From assembly GCA_902538915.1 (NCBI GenBank), contig CACBGZ010000001.1, forward strand, positions 1 to 64,000: 64,000 nucleotides of DNA, given 5' to 3'. Below the pieces are notes generated by a model that saw only the letters and a list, made by a program, of their open reading frames with translations, was not told where the DNA came from and searched no databases. Source of the stretch: an uncultured Pelagibacteraceae bacterium (GTDB lineage Bacteria > Pseudomonadota > Alphaproteobacteria > Pelagibacterales > Pelagibacteraceae). Made by a program: the position numbers and the translations under genes. Positions 48,943 through 58,257 of this stretch are shown piece after piece (position 1 is the first letter of the stretch; the number at the start of each line of letters is the position of its first letter).

Positions 48943-49641
48943 CTAAATCCTAAATTTAGATTTTTTACTATCAATTAAAAAAGCTTTAACTGTGTCAATT
49001 GTTAAATTCTTATAGGATTTTCCAAACTTTTCAATTTTTTCAATCATAGACGGAGGTATTGTGATTATGCTGCATCCTAATTTTTTAGATTGTATAAAAT
49101 TATATGGCTCTCTCACACTTGCCCATAAAATTTCGACATTACTAAATTTTTTTGAAATAGATATACTTTTTTTAATTTCAGGTATTGGATCCTTACCAAC
49201 ATCTGCAGCTCTACCAACAAAAATTGATATAATAACTCGAGTTTTTTTATCAATTACATTTAAAATTTTTTTTGTCTGATTTGAGTTATAGACTGCAGTT
49301 ATGTTTAATTTTATTTTCTTTTTATTTAACTCTTTTATAACTTTGCCAGTAAACTTTCCTTTTGAATTAACAACCGGTATTTTTACATAAACATTTTTTC
49401 CCCATGTACTTATTTTTAAGCCTTGTTCAATCATTTCATTAAATTTATCACCAAAGACCTCAAGAGATACTGGCTTTTTTTTACAAATTTTTAAAATATT
49501 TTTTGAGTAATTTTTATAGTTTTTTGCTCCAGCTTTTCTCATTAAACTTGGATTAGTTGTAAAACCTTTTACTATTTTTTTTTTATTAAATTTTCTAATT
49601 TGATTTAATTCTGCAATATCACAATATATTTTTGTATTCAT
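48943..49641 (-). CDS. tal: Transaldolase family protein
   Basis: A 232-residue TIM-barrel enzyme of the short transaldolase/fructose-6-phosphate aldolase group. The N-terminal IYCDIAELNQIRKFN, KGFTTNPSLM and the Schiff-base segment VYVKIPVVN (Lys87) are visible; ISIFVGRAADVGKDP and ILWASVREPYN follow. As transketolase is encoded at 39.5 kb, it probably completes the non-oxidative pentose phosphate pathway. It differs somewhat from canonical TalC, so substrate preference is uncertain. It sits six bases from pntB. Confidence 0.87.
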   Translation of the reverse strand: MNTKIYCDIAELNQIRKFNKKKIVKGFTTNPSLMRKAGAKNYKNYSKNILKICKKKPVSLEVFGDKFNEMIEQGLKISTWGKNVYVKIPVVNSKGKFTGKVIKELNKKKIKLNITAVYNSNQTKKILNVIDKKTRVIISIFVGRAADVGKDPIPEIKKSISISKKFSNVEILWASVREPYNFIQSKKLGCSIITIPPSMIEKIEKFGKSYKNLTIDTVKAFLIDSKKSKFRI

Positions 49642-49647
49642 TTATTG

Positions 49648-51045
49648 TTATAGATTTTTAGTGATATCTTCTGTCATTTTTTTCGCATCGGCAAACAACA
49701 TCAGAGTATTTTCTTTATAGAAGAGGTCATTATCAATTCCTGCATATCCTGGTGATAAACTTCTTTTTACAAAAAGAACTGACTTACATTTTTCGACATC
49801 AAGAACAGGCATTCCATAAATTGGACTTTGAGGGTCTGTTTTTGCTACAGGATTTGTTACATCATTCGCTCCGATTACAAACGCCACATCTGCATTAGCA
49901 AAATCATTATTAATTTCCTCTAATTCAAAAACTTCATCATAAGGTACATTAGCTTCAGCAAGTAGTACATTCATATGTCCTGGCATACGACCCGCAACTG
50001 GATGTATCGCATATGAAACTTTAATGCCATTTTTTTTTAAAGTATCAACCATCTCTCTCAAAGCATGTTGGGCTTGAGCGACTGCCATACCATATCCAGG
50101 TACTATGATAACTGAAGATGCATTTTTCATTAAAAAAGCTGCATCATCTGCGTTACCACTTTTGACTGGTTTTTGCTCTTTATTTTTATCTTTAGAAGAT
50201 TGATCTGTAGCACCAAAACCTCCCAAGATTACATTGAAGAATGAGCGATTCATTCCTTTACACATTATATAAGATAGAATTGCTCCAGATGATCCAACAA
50301 GAGCACCGGTTATAATTAAAGCAGTATTTTCTAGTGTGAAACCGATACCTGCTGCAGCCCAACCTGAATAAGAATTTAACATTGAGATAACTACAGGCAT
50401 ATCTGCTCCTCCAATAGGAATTATTAATAAAAAACCAATCAAAAACGAAATACCTATCAAAATCCAAAATAAATTAGAGTTCTGTGATGTACATAAAAAA
50501 TAAGTTAAAATTACAATAGAAATCAATATTAATGCGTTTAATAAATGTTGACCTTTAAAGGTAATAGGTGCACCGGACATAATACCTTGAAGTTTTAAGA
50601 AAGCTATAATTGAACCTGAGAATGTAATCGCACCCACAGCTGCTCCAATAGACATTTCAATCAAACTCGCAAGTTTAATTTCACCTGGGTATCCAAGATT
50701 AAACGCCTCTGGATTTATGAAAGCTGAAATCGCTACAAATACTGCAGCGAGACCAACTAGACTATGGAAACCAGCCACCAACTCAGGCATTGCAGTCATT
50801 GGAATTTTAAATGCAATAAACGCACCGATAACACCTCCGACACAAAGAAAAATCATAACATAAACAAATCCTGATGAGAAATTTCCAACAGAGAGAAAAG
50901 TAACAGTAATAGCTATTACCATTCCAATTATACCATAAAAATTTCCTTGTCTTGATGTTTCTGGAGATGATAAACCTCTTAATGCAAGGATAAAAAGTAC
51001 ACCAGAAATTAAATAAAAAATTGCAGATAAGTTTGCAGAAATCAT
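49648..51045 (-). CDS. pntB: NAD(P) transhydrogenase subunit beta
   Basis: The beta subunit couples proton entry to hydride transfer from NADH to NADP. The first 270 residues have about nine membrane helices (for example GFHSLVGLAAVFVAISAFI, GGADMPVVISMLNSYSGWAA). The NADP-binding domain III follows (VIIVPGYGMAVAQAQHAL; HPVAGRMPGHMNVLLAEANV; FVIGANDVTNP). At 465 residues it is standard. It overlaps pntA2 by four bases. Confidence 0.97.
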   Translation of the reverse strand: MISANLSAIFYLISGVLFILALRGLSSPETSRQGNFYGIIGMVIAITVTFLSVGNFSSGFVYVMIFLCVGGVIGAFIAFKIPMTAMPELVAGFHSLVGLAAVFVAISAFINPEAFNLGYPGEIKLASLIEMSIGAAVGAITFSGSIIAFLKLQGIMSGAPITFKGQHLLNALILISIVILTYFLCTSQNSNLFWILIGISFLIGFLLIIPIGGADMPVVISMLNSYSGWAAAGIGFTLENTALIITGALVGSSGAILSYIMCKGMNRSFFNVILGGFGATDQSSKDKNKEQKPVKSGNADDAAFLMKNASSVIIVPGYGMAVAQAQHALREMVDTLKKNGIKVSYAIHPVAGRMPGHMNVLLAEANVPYDEVFELEEINNDFANADVAFVIGANDVTNPVAKTDPQSPIYGMPVLDVEKCKSVLFVKRSLSPGYAGIDNDLFYKENTLMLFADAKKMTEDITKNL

Positions 51046-51353
51046 TTTTTATCTCTCTTTTTTTTTTTATACATTGCGAGCATTCTCTGTGTAACTAAGA
51101 AGCCACCAAAAATATTCACTGCAGCTAAAGTTATTGCTAGATATCCAAAGAAAGTTGATGAGGTAAAAATACTTCCCTCATCACTAGCTAGAGCAGCAAT
51201 TATAGCACCGACAATAATGACTGAAGAGATTGCGTTAGTTACTGACATCAAAGGCGTGTGTAAAGATGGTGTTACGCTCCAAACAACATAATATCCAACA
51301 AAGATTGATAAAATAAATATACTTAATCTAAAAATAAAGGGATCAATTTCCAT
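51042..51353 (-). CDS. pntAB: NAD(P) transhydrogenase subunit alpha part 2 (membrane part)
   Basis: A 103-residue protein with three to four membrane helices. Conserved VWSVTPSLHTPLMSVTNAIS is the membrane segment of PntA, split off as in many alphaproteobacteria. It joins pntB (four-base overlap) and pntA1 (three bases away) to form the membrane channel of the transhydrogenase. Confidence 0.95.
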   Translation of the reverse strand: MEIDPFIFRLSIFILSIFVGYYVVWSVTPSLHTPLMSVTNAISSVIIVGAIIAALASDEGSIFTSSTFFGYLAITLAAVNIFGGFLVTQRMLAMYKKKKRDKK

Positions 51354-51356
51354 AAT

Positions 51357-52445
51357 TTACTTAATTAAAGTTTTTTCTATTATTTCGTCTTCTAAGTTAA
51401 TATTAATTTTTCCAGTTTTTTTATCTAATAAATTTGATACAAAATTAAATAGATTTTTTGCATACAATGTTGAAGCAGAAATCGGCAACTTATTCAAAAC
51501 ATTCATCTCCCCCATTATTTTTACTCCGTTATGATTAATTATCTTATTAACCTCGGTAAATGCTGTATTTCCCCCCTGAATAGCTGCCAAGTCATAAATT
51601 ACAGATCCTACTTGCATGTTCTTAATCATATTTTCTTTCAAAATTACTGGCGCTTTCTTACCAGGTATTAAAGCCGTACATATGACTATATCAATTTTTT
51701 TTAAAGTTTCACTCAACAAATCTTCTTGCTTTTTTTTGAATTCTTCTGAAGCCTCTTTTGCATAACCTCCCTCAGTTTCGAGGTTTTCTGAGCCTTCTAC
51801 TGTTAAAAATTTACCACCTAAACTTTCAACTTGTTCTTTTGAGGCCATCCTAACATCTGTGGCGAAAACAATCGCACCCATTCTTTTCGCAGTTGCTATA
51901 GCTTGTAAACCCGCAACACCTGCGCCAACGACTAAGACCTTTGCTGCAGGTACTGTTCCAGCAGCAGTCATCATCATCGGTATTGCTTTTTCAAAATTAG
52001 CAAATGACTCGATTACCGCCTTATATCCTGCTAGGTTTGCCTGAGATGAAAGAATATCCATTGATTGAGCTCTAGTAATCCGTGGAAGTAACTCAAGTGA
52101 AAAATTGTTGATTTTTCTTTTTGATAATTTTTCTAATTTCTCTTTGTTTAAAAAAGGATTTAAAACTCCAATCAAATTTTGATTTTCTTTTAAAAGAGAT
52201 AAATTGTCATCAGATGGTAAGCCTAATTGTAATATTATATCGCTATTTCCCAAAAGGTCTTTGTCATTTTCAAGGATATTTACACCTTGGGATATGTAAT
52301 GATCATTATCAAAACCTAAATGAACACCATAATTTTTTGGAAGTAACACCTCAAAACCTAGAGTACTGTATTTCTTTGCTATCTCCGGAGTTATAGCTAT
52401 TCTTTTTTCGTAATCTAAATTTTCAGAAAGAGAAACTATTTTCAT
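51357..52445 (-). CDS. pntAA: NAD(P) transhydrogenase subunit alpha part 1 (NAD-binding)
   Basis: The soluble NAD(H)-binding domain I, 362 residues. It shows the alanine-dehydrogenase-like N-terminus (EKRIAITPEIAKKYSTLGFE), TRAQSMDILSSQANLAGYKA, the dinucleotide-binding loop VVGAGVAGLQAIATAKRMGA and the mobile-loop region TALIPGKKAPV. Together with the two downstream genes it makes NADPH from NADH and the proton gradient. It is 11 bases from the small cytochrome-oxidase peptide upstream. Confidence 0.96.
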   Translation of the reverse strand: MKIVSLSENLDYEKRIAITPEIAKKYSTLGFEVLLPKNYGVHLGFDNDHYISQGVNILENDKDLLGNSDIILQLGLPSDDNLSLLKENQNLIGVLNPFLNKEKLEKLSKRKINNFSLELLPRITRAQSMDILSSQANLAGYKAVIESFANFEKAIPMMMTAAGTVPAAKVLVVGAGVAGLQAIATAKRMGAIVFATDVRMASKEQVESLGGKFLTVEGSENLETEGGYAKEASEEFKKKQEDLLSETLKKIDIVICTALIPGKKAPVILKENMIKNMQVGSVIYDLAAIQGGNTAFTEVNKIINHNGVKIMGEMNVLNKLPISASTLYAKNLFNFVSNLLDKKTGKININLEDEIIEKTLIK

Positions 52446-52456
52446 GATATTCTATT

Positions 52457-52567
52457 TTATAATAAGAAAATTGCCATTAAAACCAAAACAATGACAACAG
52501 CGACAGTACCCCACAAGACAAATTTGGTGAAATTGTTCCAAGTTTTCTTATGGTCCTCATTATCCAT
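52457..52567 (-). CDS. aa3-type cytochrome c oxidase subunit IV-like peptide (36 residues)
   Basis: A minus-strand ATG frame reading MDNEDHKKTWNNFTKFVLWG, then a single membrane helix TVAVVIVLVLMAIFLL and stop. A short polar, His/Glu-rich N-terminus, a W-x2-F-T-K motif and one terminal helix are the pattern of the bacterial aa3 oxidase subunit IV family of alphaproteobacteria. It lies four bases after rpmJ and 11 before pntAA. Too short for firm proof, but the pattern is specific. Confidence 0.75.
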   Translation of the reverse strand: MDNEDHKKTWNNFTKFVLWGTVAVVIVLVLMAIFLL

Positions 52568-52571
52568 TTAA

Positions 52572-52697
52572 TTATTTCTGTCTTGCCTTAAACTTTGGAT
52601 TAGTTTTATTTATTATATAAACTCTTCCTCTACGTCTAACTAATTTAGAGTTGAGGTCTCTTTTTTTGATTGATTTTAAAGAACTTTTTATTTTCAT
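52572..52697 (-). CDS. rpmJ: 50S ribosomal protein L36
   Basis: A 41-residue basic protein, [20 protein letters not shown] followed by [20 protein letters not shown] and a final Lys. This is the longer, zinc-free L36 common in alphaproteobacteria (no cysteines). Its start is 13 bases after the 5S rRNA 3' end on the same strand, and no terminator is visible between them. Confidence 0.93.
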   Translation of the reverse strand: MKIKSSLKSIKKRDLNSKLVRRRGRVYIINKTNPKFKARQK

Positions 52698-52710
52698 AAA
52701 ATTTATATGC

Positions 52711-52822
52711 CGGCAATGACCTACTCTCCCATATCTTAAGACAAAGTACCATCGGCGCTGAAAGGCTTAACTTCCGAGTTCGGAATGGGATCGGGTGTAA
52801 CACTTTCGCAATAATTACCGGC
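52711..52822 (-). rRNA. rrf: 5S ribosomal RNA
   Basis: Read on the minus strand, the 5' end GCCGGTAAT pairs with the 3' end ATTGCCGGC. The universal 5S core is present: ACACCCGATCCCATTCCGAA, CTCGGAAGTTAAGCC, then GCGCCGATGGTACTTTG and TGGGAGAGTAGGTC. No 23S or 16S gene adjoins; upstream lies a sugar epimerase gene. Ends are set from the terminal helix and may be off by a base or two. Confidence 0.96.
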
Positions 52823-52831
52823 GGGTGAACT

Positions 52832-52860
52832 TATATAGATAAAATATTCAATGTAAACAA
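52832..52860 (-). promoter_or_regulatory. Probable promoter of the 5S rRNA gene
   Basis: On the minus strand TTGTTT (52855-52860) and TATATA (52832-52837) are separated by 17 bases, with a predicted start about five bases before the 5S 5' end. An overlapping alternative is TTTACA and TATAAG, 16 bases apart. It would let the detached 5S gene be transcribed on its own. The rest of 52823-52881 shows nothing else. Confidence 0.5.
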
Positions 52861-52881
52861 AGTTTTGTATTTAAAAAATCC

Positions 52882-53769
52882 CTATTTTTCAGTATTTTTT
52901 ACAAAATTGTTAACATAATCTTTTAAGTTTATTTTACCATAAGTTCGGAAAATCTTATTTGATAGACTCAAATTTGATAAAGCTGATGCATATCTTTCTC
53001 CATCTCTGGGGGGTAAAAATTTAATTTTCTTTCCAAACATTTTTGCAACCTCTAAAATAGTGTAGCTGTTTCTATTAGAAATACTGTAAAATCTAGATCT
53101 ATTATTTTTCCAAGCCTTATAACATACTTTAACGGTATCAGTAACATGTGTGAATCTTCTAGTTTGTGAGCCAGGTTTAACTACCGGCAAAGGCAAATTT
53201 CTCAAATAACAATCTTCAAAAATTCCAATTACAGTTGACATGCTTCCTCTTTTTATTTGACCAGGGCCGTAAACATTATAAAAAAATATTACCTCGTATT
53301 TAAAATTAAACCATCTTCTCAAATTATCTAAAAGTTCCAAATTTTTTGCTTTAGTAAATGCATATGGAGAAAGGTTTTTATCTTTTCCCCTGTTACCTAA
53401 AGATGCAGATGTCGCGGAATAGATAAGTCTAATCTTGTGTTTTAAACAAAAATCAAAGACAGCGTTCGATCCTATTGAATTAGATTGTATACACTTGTTC
53501 ATATTTAAAAAACTTTGATAAATTCTTGAAAATTCACCAAAATGAAATAATGAGTCAATTTCGGAAACATACTTTTTTAAAATACTATCAATATTTTTAG
53601 TATTCCCTTTTATATATTTTACTCTTTTAGACTTAATATGATTTTTTTTTGTTCCAGATGAGTAATCATCTAAACTAATTATATTTTTATCAGTTTTTTT
53701 TATAAAATATTCTATTAAATTACTTCCAACAAAACCACATCCGCCTGTAACAATAATAACTTTTTTCAT
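52882..53769 (-). CDS. NAD-dependent sugar-nucleotide epimerase/dehydratase (GalE-like)
   Basis: A 295-residue extended short-chain dehydrogenase. The NAD loop is VTGGCGFVGSNLIEYF (7-22), and the catalytic pair is Tyr136/Lys140 in SPYAFTKAK. The Ser/Thr member is in YSATSASLGN. It resembles UDP-glucose 4-epimerases and dTDP-glucose dehydratase relatives; the sugar is not certain. It is the last gene of a minus-strand group with fcl and gmd (five bases from fcl) and the first island gene after the 5S region. Confidence 0.88.
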   Translation of the reverse strand: MKKVIIVTGGCGFVGSNLIEYFIKKTDKNIISLDDYSSGTKKNHIKSKRVKYIKGNTKNIDSILKKYVSEIDSLFHFGEFSRIYQSFLNMNKCIQSNSIGSNAVFDFCLKHKIRLIYSATSASLGNRGKDKNLSPYAFTKAKNLELLDNLRRWFNFKYEVIFFYNVYGPGQIKRGSMSTVIGIFEDCYLRNLPLPVVKPGSQTRRFTHVTDTVKVCYKAWKNNRSRFYSISNRNSYTILEVAKMFGKKIKFLPPRDGERYASALSNLSLSNKIFRTYGKINLKDYVNNFVKNTEK

Positions 53770-53774
53770 TTTTA

Positions 53775-54713
53775 TTAACTTTTAATTTTTTTAATATAAT
53801 CCTTGTAGGTTAAATCAAAACCTTTGTTTAAATTGTATTTTGATTTCCATCCATATTTTTGTGCTAAACTTGTGTCTAGTTTTTTTCTTGGGGTTCCGTT
53901 TGGTTTTTTCTTATCGAAAGTAATCTTTAAACTTGTATTAAGTTTTTTTATAATAAATTTGCAATATCCTAAAATTGATTTTTCTTCACCACTTCCAATA
54001 TTTATTAATGAATGATTTGTCTTTTTTTTTAAAAAAAATTCACAAGCATCTGCAAGATCATCTACATACATCAATTCTCTTTTTGGAGTTCCATCTCCCC
54101 AAATTTTAATCATTTTAGTTTTATTCCTTAAAGCTTGATGTGTTTTTGCTATCAAAGCAGGAAAAAAATGAGAGGTTTTAAGATTATAATTGTCGTTTGG
54201 CCCATATAAATTTGGTGGCATTAAACATATATAATTTGTTTTATACTGTTTGTTGTAAGCTTCACACATTTTGAAACCTGCAATCTTAGCTATTGCATAT
54301 GAATCATTTGTTTCCTCTAGTTTACCCGTCATTAAATATTCTTCCTTAATCGGCTGTTTTGAGTGTTTTGGGTAAATACAGCTCGATCCAAGAAAAATTA
54401 GTTTTTTAACTCCTGCTAAAAAAGATGAGTGAATTAAATTTGTCTGTATCATAATATTTTCGTAAATAAATTTTCCTTTTTGGTCATTATTAATAGAGAT
54501 ACCTCCAACTTTCGCGGCAGCAATAATCACAAAATCAGGTCTTATTTTTTTTATAGATAAATAAGTTTTTTTTTGATCAATTAAATCAAGACTTTTACGA
54601 TTTATAAAAAATAGATTTTTGTAACCTCTTTTTTTAAAGTGCCTCACAATAGATGAACCCACCATACCTTTGTGACCTGCAATGAATATTTTACTTTTTT
54701 TATTTAATTGCAT
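53775..54713 (-). CDS. fcl: GDP-L-fucose synthase
   Basis: Epimerase/reductase converting GDP-4-keto-6-deoxymannose to GDP-L-fucose with NADPH. The 312 residues contain the N-terminal [48 protein letters not shown], the catalytic [20 protein letters not shown] and [10 protein letters not shown] typical of Fcl/WcaG. It overlaps gmd by 14 bases; the two enzymes are consecutive steps. Confidence 0.95.
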   Translation of the reverse strand: MQLNKKSKIFIAGHKGMVGSSIVRHFKKRGYKNLFFINRKSLDLIDQKKTYLSIKKIRPDFVIIAAAKVGGISINNDQKGKFIYENIMIQTNLIHSSFLAGVKKLIFLGSSCIYPKHSKQPIKEEYLMTGKLEETNDSYAIAKIAGFKMCEAYNKQYKTNYICLMPPNLYGPNDNYNLKTSHFFPALIAKTHQALRNKTKMIKIWGDGTPKRELMYVDDLADACEFFLKKKTNHSLINIGSGEEKSILGYCKFIIKKLNTSLKITFDKKKPNGTPRKKLDTSLAQKYGWKSKYNLNKGFDLTYKDYIKKIKS

Positions 54714-55746
54714 TTAATATTTCATATTCTGACTTAATCATTTCATGAATTAATAAATTAATATTACTTTTAGGTTTCCATTTAAGCAGTTTTCTGGCTT
54801 TTTTTGCATCGCCCAATAAAGTATCTACATCTAATGGTCTGACATAATTTTGATCACACTCTATTATTGGAAAACCCAATTCGTTGTAACCTTTTTCTTT
54901 TATGCCTTTTCCTTTCCAAATCACTTTCATCTTTAATTGTTTCGCTGTTAAATTTATAAACTGTTTAATCGAATATTGCTTTCCTGTAGCTATAACATAA
55001 TCATCAGGTTTTTTTTGTTGAAGCATTTTCCACATAGCATAACAATAATCTTTTGCATGACCCCAATCTCTTTTTGAATTTAAATTACCTAAAAATAGTT
55101 TTTTTTGTTTTCCTTCTTTAATTTTGCAAAGTGCAGAAATAATTTTTTTTGTAACAAAGGTTTCCCCTCGCCTAGGACTCTCATGATTAAATAAAATTCC
55201 ATTACAAGCAAAAATTTTATAAGCTTCTCTGTAATTCTTAGTAATCCAATGAGCATATAATTTTGCAACACCATAAGGACTTAAAGGATAAAAAGAAGTT
55301 TTTTCATTTTGAGGTTTGCTTTGCACTTTACCGTACATTTCTGAAGTTCCTGCTTGATAAAATTTTGTTTTTTTTTCTAATTTATGAAATTTTATTGCTT
55401 CTAATATTCTAAGTGCACCCAAAGCATCTGCATTTGCTGTATACTCGGGTACCTCGAATGAAACGGCAACATGAGATTGAGCTGCTAAATTGTATATTTC
55501 ATCAGGTTTTATTTTTTTTATAATATTTGACACTGATAGTGAGTCTGTAACATCCCCGTAGTGAAGTCTAAATCTGTAATTTTTATCATGAGGATCTTGA
55601 TATATATGATCAACCCTAAGTGTATTTATACTTGAAGATCTTCTTTTTACTCCATGGACAATATAATTTTTTTTTAATAGTATTTCAGCAAGATAAGATC
55701 CATCTTGACCAGTAATGCCAAAAATTAAAGCAACTTTTTTTTTCAT
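54700..55746 (-). CDS. gmd: GDP-mannose 4,6-dehydratase
   Basis: Makes GDP-4-keto-6-deoxy-D-mannose from GDP-mannose. The 348 residues show [70 protein letters not shown] and the catalytic [39 protein letters not shown] is diagnostic. With fcl it supplies GDP-L-fucose, but GDP-mannose pyrophosphorylase is not in this window. Confidence 0.97.
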   Translation of the reverse strand: MKKKVALIFGITGQDGSYLAEILLKKNYIVHGVKRRSSSINTLRVDHIYQDPHDKNYRFRLHYGDVTDSLSVSNIIKKIKPDEIYNLAAQSHVAVSFEVPEYTANADALGALRILEAIKFHKLEKKTKFYQAGTSEMYGKVQSKPQNEKTSFYPLSPYGVAKLYAHWITKNYREAYKIFACNGILFNHESPRRGETFVTKKIISALCKIKEGKQKKLFLGNLNSKRDWGHAKDYCYAMWKMLQQKKPDDYVIATGKQYSIKQFINLTAKQLKMKVIWKGKGIKEKGYNELGFPIIECDQNYVRPLDVDTLLGDAKKARKLLKWKPKSNINLLIHEMIKSEYEILNAIK

Positions 55747-55786
55747 TTTTAAAAATTTTTTTTAAGTGTTAATATTCTAAATATAA

Positions 55787-57451
55787 TCATTTATCTCTTT
55801 TTAGGATATAGTAAATATTCTTTTTACTAAGAGATAATCCTTTTAAACTTTTACAATTTGTTTCATTGATCTTAACACAATTTTGATAATTTATTAACAT
55901 ACTGTTGAAATATTTATCCACTCTAAAATGGACTTGATCCAAGTAATAGAATGGATATGATAAAACTTTATAGTTATATTTTTGTACTTCATTATTAATT
56001 CTATTTACATTCCTGCCAGCAAAAATTATCAAAGAAAAAACAATTAAAAAAATAATTTTCTTCTTAAAGAACCTAATTGAGATAAATTTTGAAATGTATA
56101 ATGAAAAAGGTATAAATAGTATCAATGCTACTAAACTATAGCCACCATATCTAAGGCTAGGGTGATTGTAAAACCATTCAAAGAGCAAAATTAAAGCTAC
56201 TAAATATACAATATAATTTTGTTTTTTTATTTTTATATGAGATTTATTTTTTGAATAAAATGTAAAGAAAACTATTATCAATAAAAAAGCTAGACCAAGA
56301 ATAAAATCACTCACTTTATTGAAAAAATACATCTCCATCCAATTAGAAACCCAATTAAAACCTTTAATATAGTTTTCTGGATCATCTACTCGGTGGTTTG
56401 GGCCAGCACCAGCCTTAGCCCATTGTTCATACCAATCATTTGACGATTTTGCTTCATTAAACAATGACCAATCAAGATTTGCAAAACAGGTAATGCTTAC
56501 AGGGTACAAAATACAGCCAGAATTGAAGATATTGATTAATATTAAAAAAAAACCAGCAAAACAAAAAATATAAAAATAAAAATTCTTAAAAAAATTAAGA
56601 AATAATCTGTTTTTTTTAATCTCAAATAATATTGGAATTAATATCAATAAGTACAAAACGTAGAAGGCTTTCAATGTAATAATCAAGCCTAACAATATAA
56701 AAATTTTAGTAAAAATTTTTTCTATATTTATTGATTTTCTATACAAAGTAAAAACCTCAATAAATAAAATAAAAATTAATATTTGAGCAGAACGATCAGT
56801 GCCGTGTTCAGCTATTCTGTAAAAAAAAATATTGATAAACAAAAAAGATAAAAGACTTAAAAAGAAAATAAAGTCGTATATTTTACTCTTAAAGTCATCT
56901 TTCAATTTAAAAATTAATATTAAATTAGAAAATCCTAGAATTAATATTGCACCCATATTAAATAAAAAATATTCAATAATCGGTAAATAAAATAACGAAT
57001 TTAAATAAAAAATTGAAGAAGGTGTTCTAAACGCATGAACAAGTTGACCAGCCCCAACCACTAAATTTTCTTGTGTCAGATAATAAGTATAAGGAAAATG
57101 ATAAAATGGAAAATCGTCATGAGTTTTATGTGTTAAAAGTGCGATAATAAGTATTCCAAATATAAGACTAATATATTTTATATATATTCTAATTTTTTTT
57201 TTTTCTTTTGAAAAATTTAATATAAATAAAATAACTCCGGTTAATAAAATTATTGTATTGTGAAAATACCCATGGTTAAAAAAAAAATGTGTGAAGAATG
57301 ATATAGTTATAAAAAAAAGTAAGCTTCCAAGTAAATTATACTCAAACTCAATGTCGATAGTATTTTTAAAAATTTTTTGAAAAAATAAACCATAACCTAT
57401 TATTGATGCTATTATTGTTATATAATATGATATATAAATTGCTAAATTCAT
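55787..57451 (-). CDS. Large polytopic membrane protein of the polysaccharide island
   Basis: A 554-residue protein with about 12-13 membrane helices. A periplasmic loop after the third to fourth helix contains THKTHDDFPFYHFPYTYYLT and then LVVGAGQLVHAFRTPSSIFY; another loop near 320-370 carries Cys, Trp and acidic residues. The layout suggests a GT-C-like glycosyltransferase or a polymerase acting on lipid-linked sugars, possibly of the LIC_10190-type membrane family. This is only an inference from topology and neighbours. The gap 57452-57585 after its start is AT-rich and shows nothing. Confidence 0.55.
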   Translation of the reverse strand: MNLAIYISYYITIIASIIGYGLFFQKIFKNTIDIEFEYNLLGSLLFFITISFFTHFFFNHGYFHNTIILLTGVILFILNFSKEKKKIRIYIKYISLIFGILIIALLTHKTHDDFPFYHFPYTYYLTQENLVVGAGQLVHAFRTPSSIFYLNSLFYLPIIEYFLFNMGAILILGFSNLILIFKLKDDFKSKIYDFIFFLSLLSFLFINIFFYRIAEHGTDRSAQILIFILFIEVFTLYRKSINIEKIFTKIFILLGLIITLKAFYVLYLLILIPILFEIKKNRLFLNFFKNFYFYIFCFAGFFLILINIFNSGCILYPVSITCFANLDWSLFNEAKSSNDWYEQWAKAGAGPNHRVDDPENYIKGFNWVSNWMEMYFFNKVSDFILGLAFLLIIVFFTFYSKNKSHIKIKKQNYIVYLVALILLFEWFYNHPSLRYGGYSLVALILFIPFSLYISKFISIRFFKKKIIFLIVFSLIIFAGRNVNRINNEVQKYNYKVLSYPFYYLDQVHFRVDKYFNSMLINYQNCVKINETNCKSLKGLSLSKKNIYYILKRDK

Positions 57452-57585
57452 TAATATATTTCTATTTTTATTTTAACAATATTATCAAAAAAAATTATTG
57501 AAATTATTTTATTTAAAAAACTTTTATTTTAAGATAAATCAATTTAACAATTTTTAACATAAAATAATAAATATTTAGAGTTTTT

Positions 57586-58257
57586 GTGGATAATCTTACA
57601 TTAGTAATCCCAGCTAAAAATGAAAAAGAGTCTTTGCCCAAAGTGCTAGAAGAATTAAAAAGTTCGAATCTTAAAATTTTAGTAGTTTTAGAAAAAGAGG
57701 ATGAAGAAACCATTCAATCTGCAAAAGATTATAATTGCAAAATTCTATATCAAAACGGAAAAGGTTACGGTGATGCGTTAATTTTTGGTATTAACTCAGT
57801 ACAAACAGAACTATTTTGTATATTTAATGCAGATGGCTCGTTTGATCCAAAAGAGCTAAAAAAAATGACCGAGCAAATGAATTCTAATAGAGCTGATTTT
57901 GTTTTTGGAACTAGATATGAAAAAAACTGTGGGAGTGATGACGACACTATAATTACTTTAGTAGGTAACTTTATTTTTACCAAAATAGGAAATTTATTCT
58001 TTGGTTTAAATATTACTGATATTTTATATACTTATGTAATAGGCAAAACTTTAAAAGCTAAAGATTTGCATTTAACATCGAAAGATTTTAGAATTTGTGT
58101 TGAATTACCTATTAAAGCAAAAAGACAGAATTGTAAATTAACTACATCCAAATCTTATGAAAGATCAAGAATTGGCGGAGAAAAAAAAGTTAACGCTTTT
58201 AAAGACGGTTTCATAATATTGATGCATTTAATTAAATTATTCTTTATTAGAAATTAA
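57586..58257 (+). CDS. Family 2 glycosyltransferase (polyprenyl-phosphate sugar synthase-like)
   Basis: A 223-residue GT-A fold enzyme. The N-terminal LVIPAKNEKESLPKVLEEL and GKGYGDALIFGI are typical of dolichyl/polyprenyl-phosphate mannose synthases. The metal-binding stretch reads FNADGSFDP in place of the usual D-A-D, and FVFGTRYEKN follows. No C-terminal membrane helix pair is present. Start GTG 57586. It converges on the WecA-like gene with an 11-base overlap. Donor and acceptor are unknown. Confidence 0.82.
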   Translation: MDNLTLVIPAKNEKESLPKVLEELKSSNLKILVVLEKEDEETIQSAKDYNCKILYQNGKGYGDALIFGINSVQTELFCIFNADGSFDPKELKKMTEQMNSNRADFVFGTRYEKNCGSDDDTIITLVGNFIFTKIGNLFFGLNITDILYTYVIGKTLKAKDLHLTSKDFRICVELPIKAKRQNCKLTTSKSYERSRIGGEKKVNAFKDGFIILMHLIKLFFIRN

